From: CANHVK01 sp044232905 | Lineage (GTDB): Bacteria; Bacteroidota; Bacteroidia; Flavobacteriales_D; Crocinitomicaceae | Length of the DNA stretch: 22,864 nt | Assembly: GCA_044232905.1 (NCBI GenBank) | Contig: JBIIKZ010000034.1 | Coordinates: forward strand, 1-22,864 | Direction of reading: 5' to 3' | Part shown: positions 15,631-22,864 of the stretch, piece after piece | How positions within the stretch are numbered: the stretch's first letter is position 1 | Layout: each line of letters begins with the position of its first letter | Notes under the pieces: model-generated | Databases searched by the model: none | What the model saw: only the letters and a program-made list of their open reading frames with translations | What the model was told of the DNA's origin: nothing | Program-made: the position numbers and the translations under genes

Positions 15631-18306
15631 CTAGTGAATTACACTTCCTAACCAACGAGACATAGCATCGAAAGAACGTCCATTTCGTTTAGCAATATCG
15701 GCTACTTGTTCTTCTGTAATCTTGCCTAAACCAAAATATTTTGCCTGAGGATGTGCAAAATACCAACCACTAACGGAAGACGTAGGTAGCATTGCTAAAC
15801 TTTCAGTTAATGAAACACCAGTAACATTTGTTGCGTCCAATAGCTTGAACAAACCTATTTTCTCCGTATGATCTGGACATGCTGGATACCCTGGTGCAGG
15901 TCGAATACCCTGATATTTTTCTTTAATCAATTCATCATTACTTAAATCCTCATTAGATGCATAACCCCATAGATCTGTTCTAATAATTGCGTGTAAATGC
16001 TCTGCAAAAGCTTCTGCTAATCGATCTCCAAGTGCTTTTAATAAAATCGCATTATAATCATCGTGTTGCGCTTCAAATTCAGCTACTTTTTCATCTAGTC
16101 CTATCCCAGTAGTTACTACGAATCCGCCTATATAATCCTTTAAATTCGTTTCTTTTGGCGCAATAAAATCAGCCAATGACATACTTGGTGCACCTGCTAC
16201 TTTCTCTGTTTGTTGTCGTAATGCATGTTGTACATTAAGAATTGTTGATCGAGATTCATCCGAATAGATTTCAATATCGTCTCCAACACTATTAGCAGGA
16301 TATAAACCAACTACTGCGCGTGCTTCTAACCATTTTTCTTGAACAATTTTAGCTAGCATCGCTTGTGCATCGGCAAATAAACTCGTTGCTTCTACCCCTA
16401 CAATTTCATCGTTCAAAATTTGCGGAAATTTACCATGTAACTCCCATGTTTGAAAGAAAGGAGTCCAATCAATATACTTCACCAATTTATCTAAAGGGTA
16501 ATTTAAAATCGTTTTATTTCCGATAAATGTGGGTGATTTTAAATCTGCTTGATTCCAGTCAATTTGGTATCTATTTTTACGTGCAAGGTCTAAACTCAAT
16601 AAACGTTTCGCATTTCTATGTTTTTCATGATGCACTCGAAGTGTTTCATATTCTGTTTTGATAGCAGCTAGAAAATCGTTTTTTCTTTGCCCTAATAAAC
16701 TTTCCACTACTGTTACAGATCTAGAAGCGTCTAACACATGTATCGTAGGTCCATTTGTGTAAAATTCTTCAATTTTAACAGCAGTATGAACTTTTGAAGT
16801 TGTAGCTCCTCCAATCATTAAAGGAATAGTTAAACCTGCTCTTTGCATTTCTTTTGCCATATGAACCATTTCATCTAAAGAAGGTGTAATTAAACCACTT
16901 AATCCAATGACATCCACTTTTTCTCGAATTGCAGCTTCAATAATTTTCTCGGCCGGTACCATCACTCCTAAATCTACTACTTCATAATTGTTACAACCCA
17001 ATACTACGCCAACGATGTTTTTTCCGATATCGTGTACATCGCCTTTTACTGTTGCCATCAAGACTTTTCCTGCAGAACTACTAGTGCCAGCTTTTTCTAA
17101 TTCAATATATGGCAATAATACAGCAACTGCTTTTTTCATTACTCGAGCTGACTTAACTACTTGCGGCAAAAACATTTTACCACTTCCGAATAAATCACCA
17201 ACAACATTCATTCCATCCATTAAAGGCCCTTCAATCACTTGTATAGGTCGTGGATATAATTTGCGACATTCCTCTGTATCCTCTTCTATAAATTCAACGA
17301 TACCTTTAATAAGCGCATGCGCCAATCGCTCTTGTACAGGTGCATTTCTCCAAGATAAGTCTACCTCTTTTTTTGTTGCATCGCCTTTAACTGTTTCAGC
17401 GAATTCTAACAATCGCTCCGTTGCATCGGATCTTCTGTTTAGGATTACATCTTCAACAAATTCTAATAAATCTTTCGGAATATTATCGTAAATTTCTAGC
17501 ATAGTAGGATTAACAATCCCCATATCCATTCCTTCTTTGATAGCATGGTATAAAAAAACAGAGTGCATTGCCTCTCTTACTTTATCATTTCCACGAAAAG
17601 AAAAGGACACATTGGAAACTCCCCCACTTACATGTGCGCCAGGTAAATTGGTGCGAATCCATTTTGTTGCGCGGAAAAAGTCAACTGCATTATTATTATG
17701 CTCCTCCATTCCTGTTGCAACAGGAAAAATATTAGGATCGAAAATAATATCTTGTGCAGGAAATTTAACTTGTTCCACTAATATGCGATAAGACCTTTGG
17801 CAAATTTCAATTCTTCGTTTGTAAGAATCTGCTTGACCATCTTCATCAAAAGCCATAACGATAACTGCAGCTCCATAACGCTTAATTTTTGAAGCTTGCT
17901 CAATAAAATTAACTTCACCTTCTTTCAGTGAAATAGAATTAACAATCCCTTTTCCTTGAACACATTTTAAACCAGCTTCAATAATCTCCCATTTAGAACT
18001 ATCAATCATAATTGGAACACGCGAAATATCTGGCTCAGAAGCAATCAAATTCAAAAACTGAATCATTGCCGCTTTGCCATCTATCATCCCTTCATCCATG
18101 TTTACATCGATGATTTGCGCTCCTCCTTGCACTTGCTCCAAAGCAACCGATAATGCGTCTTCAAAGCGGCCTTCTTTTATCATTCTTAAAAAAGCACGTG
18201 AACCAGTAACATTGGTTCTTTCACCAATATTGATAAAATTTGTTTCTTTTGTTACAATTAAAGGCTCTAAACCTGAAAGTTTTAATGGTGGTAAATTCGT
18301 ACTCAT
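15631..18306 (-). CDS. metH: Methionine synthase subunit: pterin-, cobalamin- and SAM/activation domains
   Basis: This 891-residue protein is the C-terminal three-quarters of cobalamin-dependent methionine synthase. It starts at the SGLEPL segment, then the methyltetrahydrofolate-binding domain (NIGERTNVTGSR at about 26-37, DVNMDEGM at 67-74), the B12 cap and binding domain (MFLPQVVKSARVMKKAV; DVHDIGKN at 423-430 with His425 as the cobalt ligand), and the reactivation domain (about 560-885) with RPAPGYPACPDH near 793 and SGWYFAHP. It transfers methyl groups from methyltetrahydrofolate through cobalamin to homocysteine, which must be bound by the partner gene product. It begins one base after that partner's stop. 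The frames differ, but each gene is intact and cut at a domain border, so this is a true split gene. Confidence 0.96.
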   Translation of the reverse strand: MSTNLPPLKLSGLEPLIVTKETNFINIGERTNVTGSRAFLRMIKEGRFEDALSVALEQVQGGAQIIDVNMDEGMIDGKAAMIQFLNLIASEPDISRVPIMIDSSKWEIIEAGLKCVQGKGIVNSISLKEGEVNFIEQASKIKRYGAAVIVMAFDEDGQADSYKRRIEICQRSYRILVEQVKFPAQDIIFDPNIFPVATGMEEHNNNAVDFFRATKWIRTNLPGAHVSGGVSNVSFSFRGNDKVREAMHSVFLYHAIKEGMDMGIVNPTMLEIYDNIPKDLLEFVEDVILNRRSDATERLLEFAETVKGDATKKEVDLSWRNAPVQERLAHALIKGIVEFIEEDTEECRKLYPRPIQVIEGPLMDGMNVVGDLFGSGKMFLPQVVKSARVMKKAVAVLLPYIELEKAGTSSSAGKVLMATVKGDVHDIGKNIVGVVLGCNNYEVVDLGVMVPAEKIIEAAIREKVDVIGLSGLITPSLDEMVHMAKEMQRAGLTIPLMIGGATTSKVHTAVKIEEFYTNGPTIHVLDASRSVTVVESLLGQRKNDFLAAIKTEYETLRVHHEKHRNAKRLLSLDLARKNRYQIDWNQADLKSPTFIGNKTILNYPLDKLVKYIDWTPFFQTWELHGKFPQILNDEIVGVEATSLFADAQAMLAKIVQEKWLEARAVVGLYPANSVGDDIEIYSDESRSTILNVQHALRQQTEKVAGAPSMSLADFIAPKETNLKDYIGGFVVTTGIGLDEKVAEFEAQHDDYNAILLKALGDRLAEAFAEHLHAIIRTDLWGYASNEDLSNDELIKEKYQGIRPAPGYPACPDHTEKIGLFKLLDATNVTGVSLTESLAMLPTSSVSGWYFAHPQAKYFGLGKITEEQVADIAKRNGRSFDAMSRWLGSVIH

Positions 18307-18307
18307 A

Positions 18308-19306
18308 TTAGTAGTTAAGATCGATTTGACGTGGTTTGTAATTTTTAGCCAAATTTGCTATTGCTTGAATATGATCAGGTGTAGTTCCACAACAACCACC
18401 AATGATATTTATCAAATTTTCATCTAAAAATTCCTTAATTTGAACAGCCATCATATCTGCTGTCTCATCGTATTTACCAAATTCATTAGGTAATCCCGCA
18501 TTTGGATGCGCACTCACTGCAAAAGGAGCATTTTTAGCTAATACCTGTAAATATGGTCGCATCATAGAAGCTCCTAAAGCACAATTAAATCCTACGCTCA
18601 ATAAAGGTAAATGGGAGACTGAAATTAAAAAAGCTTCCGCTGTTTGACCGGTTAATGTTCTTCCACTTGCATCCGTAATTGTACCAGAAACCATAATTGG
18701 TATTTTAACTCCTCGTTTTTCAAAAACTTCATCTATTGCAAATAGTGCAGCTTTTGCATTGAGTGTATCAAAAACGGTTTCAACCAATAATATATCTACT
18801 CCACCATCCATCAAAGCCTCTACTTGTTGTGTATATGCCACAACCAAATCATCAAAAGTTACAGCGCGATATCCAGGGTCATTTACATCTGGAGAAATAG
18901 ATGCTGTTCGATTTGTAGGGCCAATTGAACCAGCTACAAATCTAGGTTTAGTAGGTTCTATCGCTGTAAATTCATCTGCAACCTTGCGCGCCAATTGAGC
19001 AGAATAAAAATTTATTGCATATACAGCACTTTCCAACCCATAATCCGCTTGCGCTATTGTCGTTCCAGAAAAAGTATTTGTTTCTGCAATATCTGCACCA
19101 GCCGCATAATACAATCGATGAATTTCTTCAATAATCTCTGGTCTAGTAAGTGATAATAAATCATTATTACCTTTCAAAGGAGATGTATGGTTTTCAAACC
19201 AACCATTTCTAAAATCTTGCTCTGTTAAATCGTGTTTTTGAATCATAGTGCCCATAGCACCATCTAACACTAATATTCGTTCGTTTAATACTTCTCTAAT
19301 ATCCAT
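18308..19306 (-). CDS. metH: Methionine synthase subunit: homocysteine S-methyltransferase domain
   Basis: The 332-residue protein is the homocysteine-binding domain of MetH. It has the N-terminal LDGAMGTMIQ, the ETNTF motif (about 75-79), and all three zinc-binding cysteines: Cys242 in GFNCALG, and Cys305 and Cys306 in GGCCGTTP. It activates homocysteine for methylation by the methyl-cobalamin of the adjacent MetH protein. I recall separate genes for these two parts in other Flavobacteria. It is the first gene after a SAM-I riboswitch, so expression should fall when S-adenosylmethionine is abundant. A leader of about 160 bases separates it from the predicted promoter. Confidence 0.96.
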   Translation of the reverse strand: MDIREVLNERILVLDGAMGTMIQKHDLTEQDFRNGWFENHTSPLKGNNDLLSLTRPEIIEEIHRLYYAAGADIAETNTFSGTTIAQADYGLESAVYAINFYSAQLARKVADEFTAIEPTKPRFVAGSIGPTNRTASISPDVNDPGYRAVTFDDLVVAYTQQVEALMDGGVDILLVETVFDTLNAKAALFAIDEVFEKRGVKIPIMVSGTITDASGRTLTGQTAEAFLISVSHLPLLSVGFNCALGASMMRPYLQVLAKNAPFAVSAHPNAGLPNEFGKYDETADMMAVQIKEFLDENLINIIGGCCGTTPDHIQAIANLAKNYKPRQIDLNY

Positions 19307-19350
19307 TTAATTATCATTTAAGTTATACGATACGGATACGGAAATTGAAG

Positions 19351-19449
19351 TACTTATCTTTTTTGCAAGTGCAAATAGGATTTGGCACCTTACCGAAGTA
19401 GGTTGCCAAGGTTTCTTCGGGCCAGTCCCTCCACCTTTCTGTATAAGTA
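19351..19449 (-). promoter_or_regulatory. SAM-I (S-box) riboswitch upstream of split metH
   Basis: On the minus strand the core AGAAAGGTGGAGGGACTGGC is followed by CCGAAGAAACC, TTGGCAACC and AAGGTGCCAAATCC, the hallmark conserved segments of the SAM-I aptamer. P1 is a perfect 7-bp helix (minus-strand TACTTAT at 19449-19443 with ATAAGTA at 19357-19351). P4 is TTTGC/GCAAA around a 4-base loop (19362-19375). No intrinsic terminator follows in the 44 bases before the ATG at 19306, so control is more likely at translation. The placement before a methionine-synthesis gene fits feedback by S-adenosylmethionine. Confidence 0.96.
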
Positions 19450-19475
19450 TCAAGAAACAATGAACTATTTAAATG

Positions 19476-19505
19476 CAAAGATAAACGTAAAATCTATAAA
19501 ACAAA
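19476..19505 (-). promoter_or_regulatory. Bacteroidota-type promoter for the metH operon
   Basis: On the minus strand TTTG (19505-19502) and TATCTTTG (19483-19476) match the -33 TTTG and -7 TAnnTTTG consensus, with an 18-base spacer close to the usual 19. Transcription would begin near 19468, about 20 bases before the riboswitch P1 helix. The -33 box overlaps the tail of the upstream terminator. Confidence 0.75.
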
Positions 19506-19535
19506 ATAGCCTGTGAAATTTCCACAGGCTATTTT
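19503..19535 (-). terminator. Intrinsic terminator after the OmpA-protein gene
   Basis: A perfect 13-bp stem (AAAATAGCCTGTG at 19503-19515 with CACAGGCTATTTT at 19523-19535) encloses a 7-base loop, 20 bases after the stop at 19556. Read on the minus strand it is followed by TTTTGTTTTAT, a good uridine tract. It closes the operon of type-B cargo, PorP/SprF-like and OmpA proteins. Confidence 0.92.
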
Positions 19536-19555
19536 ATATATTTAATTAAATTATT

Positions 19556-21709
19556 TTATTTCTTGACTGCTTTACCTTCCTCCGGAAAGATTATTACAAA
19601 TTCGGTTCGACGGTTTATTTGATGTAATTCCTCTGTACATTCTACACCATCAGCACACTGATTTAGTAATTCTGTTTCTCCATAATTTTTAACATTTAAT
19701 TTAACGCGAGGAATACCTTTTGTCACTAAATAATTCACACAACTCTGACTTCTTAATTTAGATAAATTCATATTGTACTCTGATTTACCTCTACTATCCG
19801 TATGTGAACTTACATCTACAGTTACATCTTTATTCTCTTTTAAGAATAACACCAAAGTATCCAACTCTGCTCTACCAACTGAACTCAATGTATACTTATT
19901 GTAATCATATAAAATATTATCTAATTTAACAGCAACATTTTTACCTGTTTTAGACAATTCTATGTCTTTTTTGATTTCTTTTTCCCCTTTAACTGCAGTT
20001 AATTTAAAAGATTTTGGATCGTGTCCATACAAAGAAGCCGTAACTTGGTATTGTCCAGGAGGTAAATCAACATTAATTTCACCATCCTTACCAGAAATTG
20101 AAGTAGTAATTACACCTGTTTCTAAATTTTTAATAACCAATTCGGCACCTTCTAGTTTATCTTGTGTTTCTTTTTCAGTAACAACACCAGACCATGTAAT
20201 TTGTTTTTTATGCAAATCTAACCCTTTGGTAATTGTATCACCAGCAACTATACCTATTGCATTAAAATCAAACTCTGCATCTACTAAATCGGGATGTTTA
20301 GTTCTAACCCTATATGCTACATCTGGTAAAGCTTTGAAAATTAATTCACCAGCTTCGTTCGTTTTACCTGCAAAAATAACATTTCCAGCAGAATCAAGTA
20401 CTTCCACTAAAATATCTGCTATTGAATCCTGCGTAAATTTCACAAAAATAGAATCATTTTTAGGTTTATATAAAATAACATTATAAATACGATCAACAAA
20501 ATCACCGCGATTACTAGAAAAATAACCAAGTGTATCAGATGCGTCAACTATTAGTGAAAAATCATCTCCGTGACTATTTAAATTACATCCTCCATTGTTG
20601 ACGTTTTGCGCATCTTGTCCAGTTAATTCAGCTTTAAATATATCTAATCCTCCCAAACCAGGATGACCATTACTTGCAAAAAATAGCTTTCCGTTCGCTT
20701 CGTATGGGAACATTTCATCACCTGTACTGTTTACCAAACTACCTGCATTGATAGGTTCACCCCATCCATCAGATGTTTTAGTAGAATGCCAGATATCCAT
20801 ACCTCCAAAACCGCCTTCACGATTTGAAGCAAACCACATAACTTGTCTATCTTTTGAAAGCGCTGGATGTCCTACAAAAACACTTTCATTATTATATGGA
20901 AAAGGAGTTTCTATTCTTGTGGTAGCATCATAGATAAAAATACCTACTGTAGTTAATGGTACATTTTTCTTTGCTTTCAAGTTTTTGGAATAATACCACA
21001 ATGCATCAATACTATCATAATAAGCAACTCCATCATGCTTATATCCTTTGACTTTAACTTTTTTAACTTTTTGGGTTGTTTTATTGTATAAATATTGTTC
21101 TAAAAAAGCCGTGTTTTGAACTGCCCAAGGAGTTTCCATTGCATTGTTTCTAGCAGAAGTAAAAGCAATACCCTCTGGATGATAAGCAGGAGAAAAATCT
21201 CCTTTGTTTGAGTTGAATGTAGCTAAAGAAACAGAAAATAATGAAGTATCGCTTTTAAGATTAGCTAAAAAATTAGTACTATCAAAGTAAATATCAAGTG
21301 TCGCTTTTTTTGGATCAATGCTCGTAGAACATGCGGGATGTTGATATATCGCTTGCGCATCAAAAGCTTTGTCCATATAAAGCAACAATTTAATCAACTT
21401 ATATGAATCTTCAAATGTAAATTGTGTTGTTCCACTTAAATAAGAAAGAATATCATTCGCTTCATTATATTTTTTACATCTAATACAAGCTTCCGCAGCA
21501 TTTCTATAAATATCTGGATATGCTTCTGCATCTAACTTATCTCTATTGATTAATTCTAAATAAATCTCGCTTGCTTCTTGATAACGATATGCATTAAAAT
21601 ATTTTTCAGCATGAGCAACTTTCTTTGTCTGTCCGAAAGCAAAAGTGGATACTATTACAAGTAAAAGTACAGTTAAACTAAATTTGATTGGTTGTGTAAC
21701 TAATTTCAC
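19556..21709 (-). CDS. TPR-PD40-OmpA envelope protein linked to PorP/SprF
   Basis: The 717-residue exported protein has a signal peptide (about 1-26, ending AFG/Q), a TPR-like helical region (about 30-125), a PD40/WD40-like propeller with repeats such as FTSARN, FASNREGGFGGMDIW and FASNGHPGLGGLDIF (about 170-410), one or two carboxypeptidase-regulatory-like beta domains (about 430-500 and 505-585), and an OmpA C-terminal peptidoglycan-binding domain (about 595-710; HTDSRG with Asp638, LRSQSC with Arg653). Cys685 and Cys691 in the late loop may form a disulfide. Such proteins accompany PorP/SprF and T9SS cargo and probably anchor the assembly to peptidoglycan. The start is GTG; no ATG precedes the signal peptide. 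The gene lies 29 bases after the PorP/SprF-like gene. Confidence 0.92.
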   Translation of the reverse strand: MKLVTQPIKFSLTVLLLVIVSTFAFGQTKKVAHAEKYFNAYRYQEASEIYLELINRDKLDAEAYPDIYRNAAEACIRCKKYNEANDILSYLSGTTQFTFEDSYKLIKLLLYMDKAFDAQAIYQHPACSTSIDPKKATLDIYFDSTNFLANLKSDTSLFSVSLATFNSNKGDFSPAYHPEGIAFTSARNNAMETPWAVQNTAFLEQYLYNKTTQKVKKVKVKGYKHDGVAYYDSIDALWYYSKNLKAKKNVPLTTVGIFIYDATTRIETPFPYNNESVFVGHPALSKDRQVMWFASNREGGFGGMDIWHSTKTSDGWGEPINAGSLVNSTGDEMFPYEANGKLFFASNGHPGLGGLDIFKAELTGQDAQNVNNGGCNLNSHGDDFSLIVDASDTLGYFSSNRGDFVDRIYNVILYKPKNDSIFVKFTQDSIADILVEVLDSAGNVIFAGKTNEAGELIFKALPDVAYRVRTKHPDLVDAEFDFNAIGIVAGDTITKGLDLHKKQITWSGVVTEKETQDKLEGAELVIKNLETGVITTSISGKDGEINVDLPPGQYQVTASLYGHDPKSFKLTAVKGEKEIKKDIELSKTGKNVAVKLDNILYDYNKYTLSSVGRAELDTLVLFLKENKDVTVDVSSHTDSRGKSEYNMNLSKLRSQSCVNYLVTKGIPRVKLNVKNYGETELLNQCADGVECTEELHQINRRTEFVIIFPEEGKAVKK

Positions 21710-21738
21710 GGAATTTGAATTTATGATTAATATTAATT

Positions 21739-22662
21739 TTAAAAATAGCGAGGGGAAGCATATATTGATCTTCTACCATTCATGTCATAAGTCAACATTA
21801 ATTCATGCGTACCTATATTTTTTGTTGCTCTTAATTGATTGTATACAAAATCAAAAGAATACCCAAACATCCATTTTTCTTGTAATTGAACAGCCATATT
21901 AACGCCAAATGACTCATTATAACGATACATACCACCTACCCAGAATTTTTTATAGAAAAATAAATTCGCATTTAAATCTAAGGTAATTGGTGCATTATTA
22001 ACAACTTTCAACAAACTACTAACCTTCAAATCTGTAACAGTATTAATTGGATATACATAACCAGCAGCTATAAAGAAGTGTTGAACAGCTAAATCTACAT
22101 TATTCCATGTAGCTTTCATCAATCTTGGTACACTAACACCTGCATAAAAACTTTTGGTATGATAATAAACACCAATCCCAGTATTGAATGCAATCTTATT
22201 ATCTTGCACTAAAAAATTAAGATCTGTTGGATCATTTGGATTTAATTTTTTTGCTGTAAAGTCAAAATTATACATATCTAATCCTGCACTCATCCCAAAA
22301 TTCAACCGTCTTCGTTTTCCTAAAGGTTGAGAGTATGCTAAATCTGCAAAAACAGAAGTATTATATTTCGCACCAATGATGTCATTTGAAAAATGTCCAC
22401 CAATACCAAACGCCTTACGCGCAATAGGTGCATGAACCGATAAAAATTGTGTTACAGGCGCTCCACTAACTCCAATCCATTGGGCTCTATTTACTAATGT
22501 TGCATTTAAAGCGCCTCTACTACCTGTATAACCAGGATTGAACTGAAGTGGATTAAACATATACATACTTGCTTGTGCATCTTGCTGTGCAAAGACACCA
22601 TTACTAGCTATAAAAACTAATAATAAGACACTTAACCGATGTTTTAATTTGTAAACTATCAT
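21739..22662 (-). CDS. PorP/SprF-family T9SS-associated outer-membrane protein
   Basis: The 307-residue protein has a signal peptide (about 1-25, ending VFA/QQ) and the typical family opening ASMYMFNPLQFNPGYTGSRG followed by RAQWIGV, then alternating beta strands of an outer-membrane barrel ending in PRYF. PorP and SprF are needed for secretion or surface attachment of specific type-B T9SS cargo; SprF serves the gliding adhesin SprB in Flavobacterium johnsoniae. The gene is 14 bases downstream of a type-B cargo gene and 29 bases upstream of the OmpA-type gene, matching the usual order, so it probably serves the cargo encoded at the window edge. Confidence 0.94.
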   Translation of the reverse strand: MIVYKLKHRLSVLLLVFIASNGVFAQQDAQASMYMFNPLQFNPGYTGSRGALNATLVNRAQWIGVSGAPVTQFLSVHAPIARKAFGIGGHFSNDIIGAKYNTSVFADLAYSQPLGKRRRLNFGMSAGLDMYNFDFTAKKLNPNDPTDLNFLVQDNKIAFNTGIGVYYHTKSFYAGVSVPRLMKATWNNVDLAVQHFFIAAGYVYPINTVTDLKVSSLLKVVNNAPITLDLNANLFFYKKFWVGGMYRYNESFGVNMAVQLQEKWMFGYSFDFVYNQLRATKNIGTHELMLTYDMNGRRSIYASPRYF

Positions 22663-22676
22663 TGACTCTAACTTTA

Positions 22677-22864
22677 TTATTTAACTAATTCAACATATCC
22701 TGACTCAGGAATTGTTCCATCTCCTTTTTCAATCATATAAAAATAGGTTCCTGCTGGTAACACATTCGTACCCAATGTTCCTCCAACATTAGGTTTACCA
22801 TCCCAATCATCTTTATATGGTACTTCTTTCGTTTCGTAAATCGCAGCACCCCAACGATTAAAAA
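22677..22864 (-). CDS. C-terminal end of a T9SS type-B cargo protein (partial)
   Basis: Only the last 61 codons are inside the window; the gene continues beyond 22864. The visible residues begin FNRWGAAIYE, then DDWDGKPNVGG, LPAGTYFYMIEKGDG and end GYVELVK, which is the second half of the gliding-motility-associated (CHU_C, type B) C-terminal domain. Two tandem TAA stops close it. This protein is therefore a T9SS-exported surface protein whose size and repeats cannot be seen. It is the first visible gene of the operon with the PorP/SprF-like and OmpA-type proteins. Confidence 0.9.
   Translation of the reverse strand, partial: FNRWGAAIYETKEVPYKDDWDGKPNVGGTLGTNVLPAGTYFYMIEKGDGTIPESGYVELVK

Noticed and set aside
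15590..15655. Upstream ATG at 15655 for the first giant PKD protein
   Set aside because: It overlaps the end of metH and adds 22 residues before a good signal peptide, while a strong ribosome site precedes the ATG at 15589.
16988..17491. Open frame of 167 codons on the plus strand inside metH
   Set aside because: It lies wholly antisense to strongly conserved metH domains and its translation shows no recognisable motifs.
18300..18312. Split metH as a frameshift pseudogene
   Set aside because: Both halves are complete, with their own start and stop codons, and the break is at a domain border as I recall for other Flavobacteria.
19962..20486. Open frame of 174 codons on the plus strand inside the OmpA-type gene
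   Set aside because: It is antisense to conserved domains, has no visible ribosome site or promoter, and its composition looks like a codon-bias shadow.

Overview
The window is AT-rich, densely packed bacterial DNA from a member of the Bacteroidota, most likely the Flavobacteriales (a Crocinitomicaceae-like lineage would fit, but I cannot fix the family). The evidence is the type IX secretion system (T9SS) type-B 'gliding-motility' C-terminal domains on giant PKD-repeat proteins, a PorP/SprF-like protein next to a TPR/PD40/OmpA protein, a methionine synthase split into two genes, Bacteroidota-type promoter elements (TAnnTTTG) and the near absence of Shine-Dalgarno sequences. Almost every gene is complete. 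Only the gene running off the right edge is partial.

Left region (1-7575, mostly plus strand). A small lipoprotein is followed by an Fe-S carrier pair: an Mrp/ApbC-type P-loop ATPase without any cysteine, and a NifU-C-domain protein with the CxxC. This unit ends at a bidirectional hairpin shared with a convergent cytosolic superoxide dismutase. Next comes a tightly spaced run: small acidic lipoprotein, four-helix histidine-rich membrane protein, lipoprotein cytochrome c, the ribosome-associated GTPase HflX, and a LuxE-like acyl-protein-synthetase homologue that starts at TTG directly after the hflX stop. A second small unit holds a half-size TauE/SafE permease translationally coupled to an M20 amidohydrolase.

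Middle region (7572-15589, minus strand). Two very large tandem paralogues (1253 and 1419 residues) overlap by ATGA. Each is a secreted array of PKD-like modules with a C-terminal T9SS type-B sorting domain. The downstream copy has about two extra modules. They are probably cell-surface adhesins or matrix proteins.

Right region (15631-22864, minus strand). The split cobalamin-dependent methionine synthase (homocysteine-methyltransferase gene, then the pterin/B12/activation gene) is preceded by a clear SAM-I (S-box) riboswitch and a textbook Bacteroidota promoter, whose -33 element overlaps the terminator of the upstream operon. That upstream operon encodes the end of another T9SS type-B cargo protein, a PorP/SprF-like outer-membrane protein, and a periplasmic/outer-membrane TPR-PD40-OmpA protein, the usual secretion-partner arrangement for gliding or adhesion cargo.

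I see no mobile element, CRISPR array, tRNA or rRNA. The most interesting material is the pair of modular surface proteins (module gain/loss, a recurring Cys...Asp-Ser/Thr motif, a conserved non-PKD block), the riboswitch platform, the cysteine-free Mrp, and the small lipoprotein-membrane-cytochrome module. None of this is proof of a new system.
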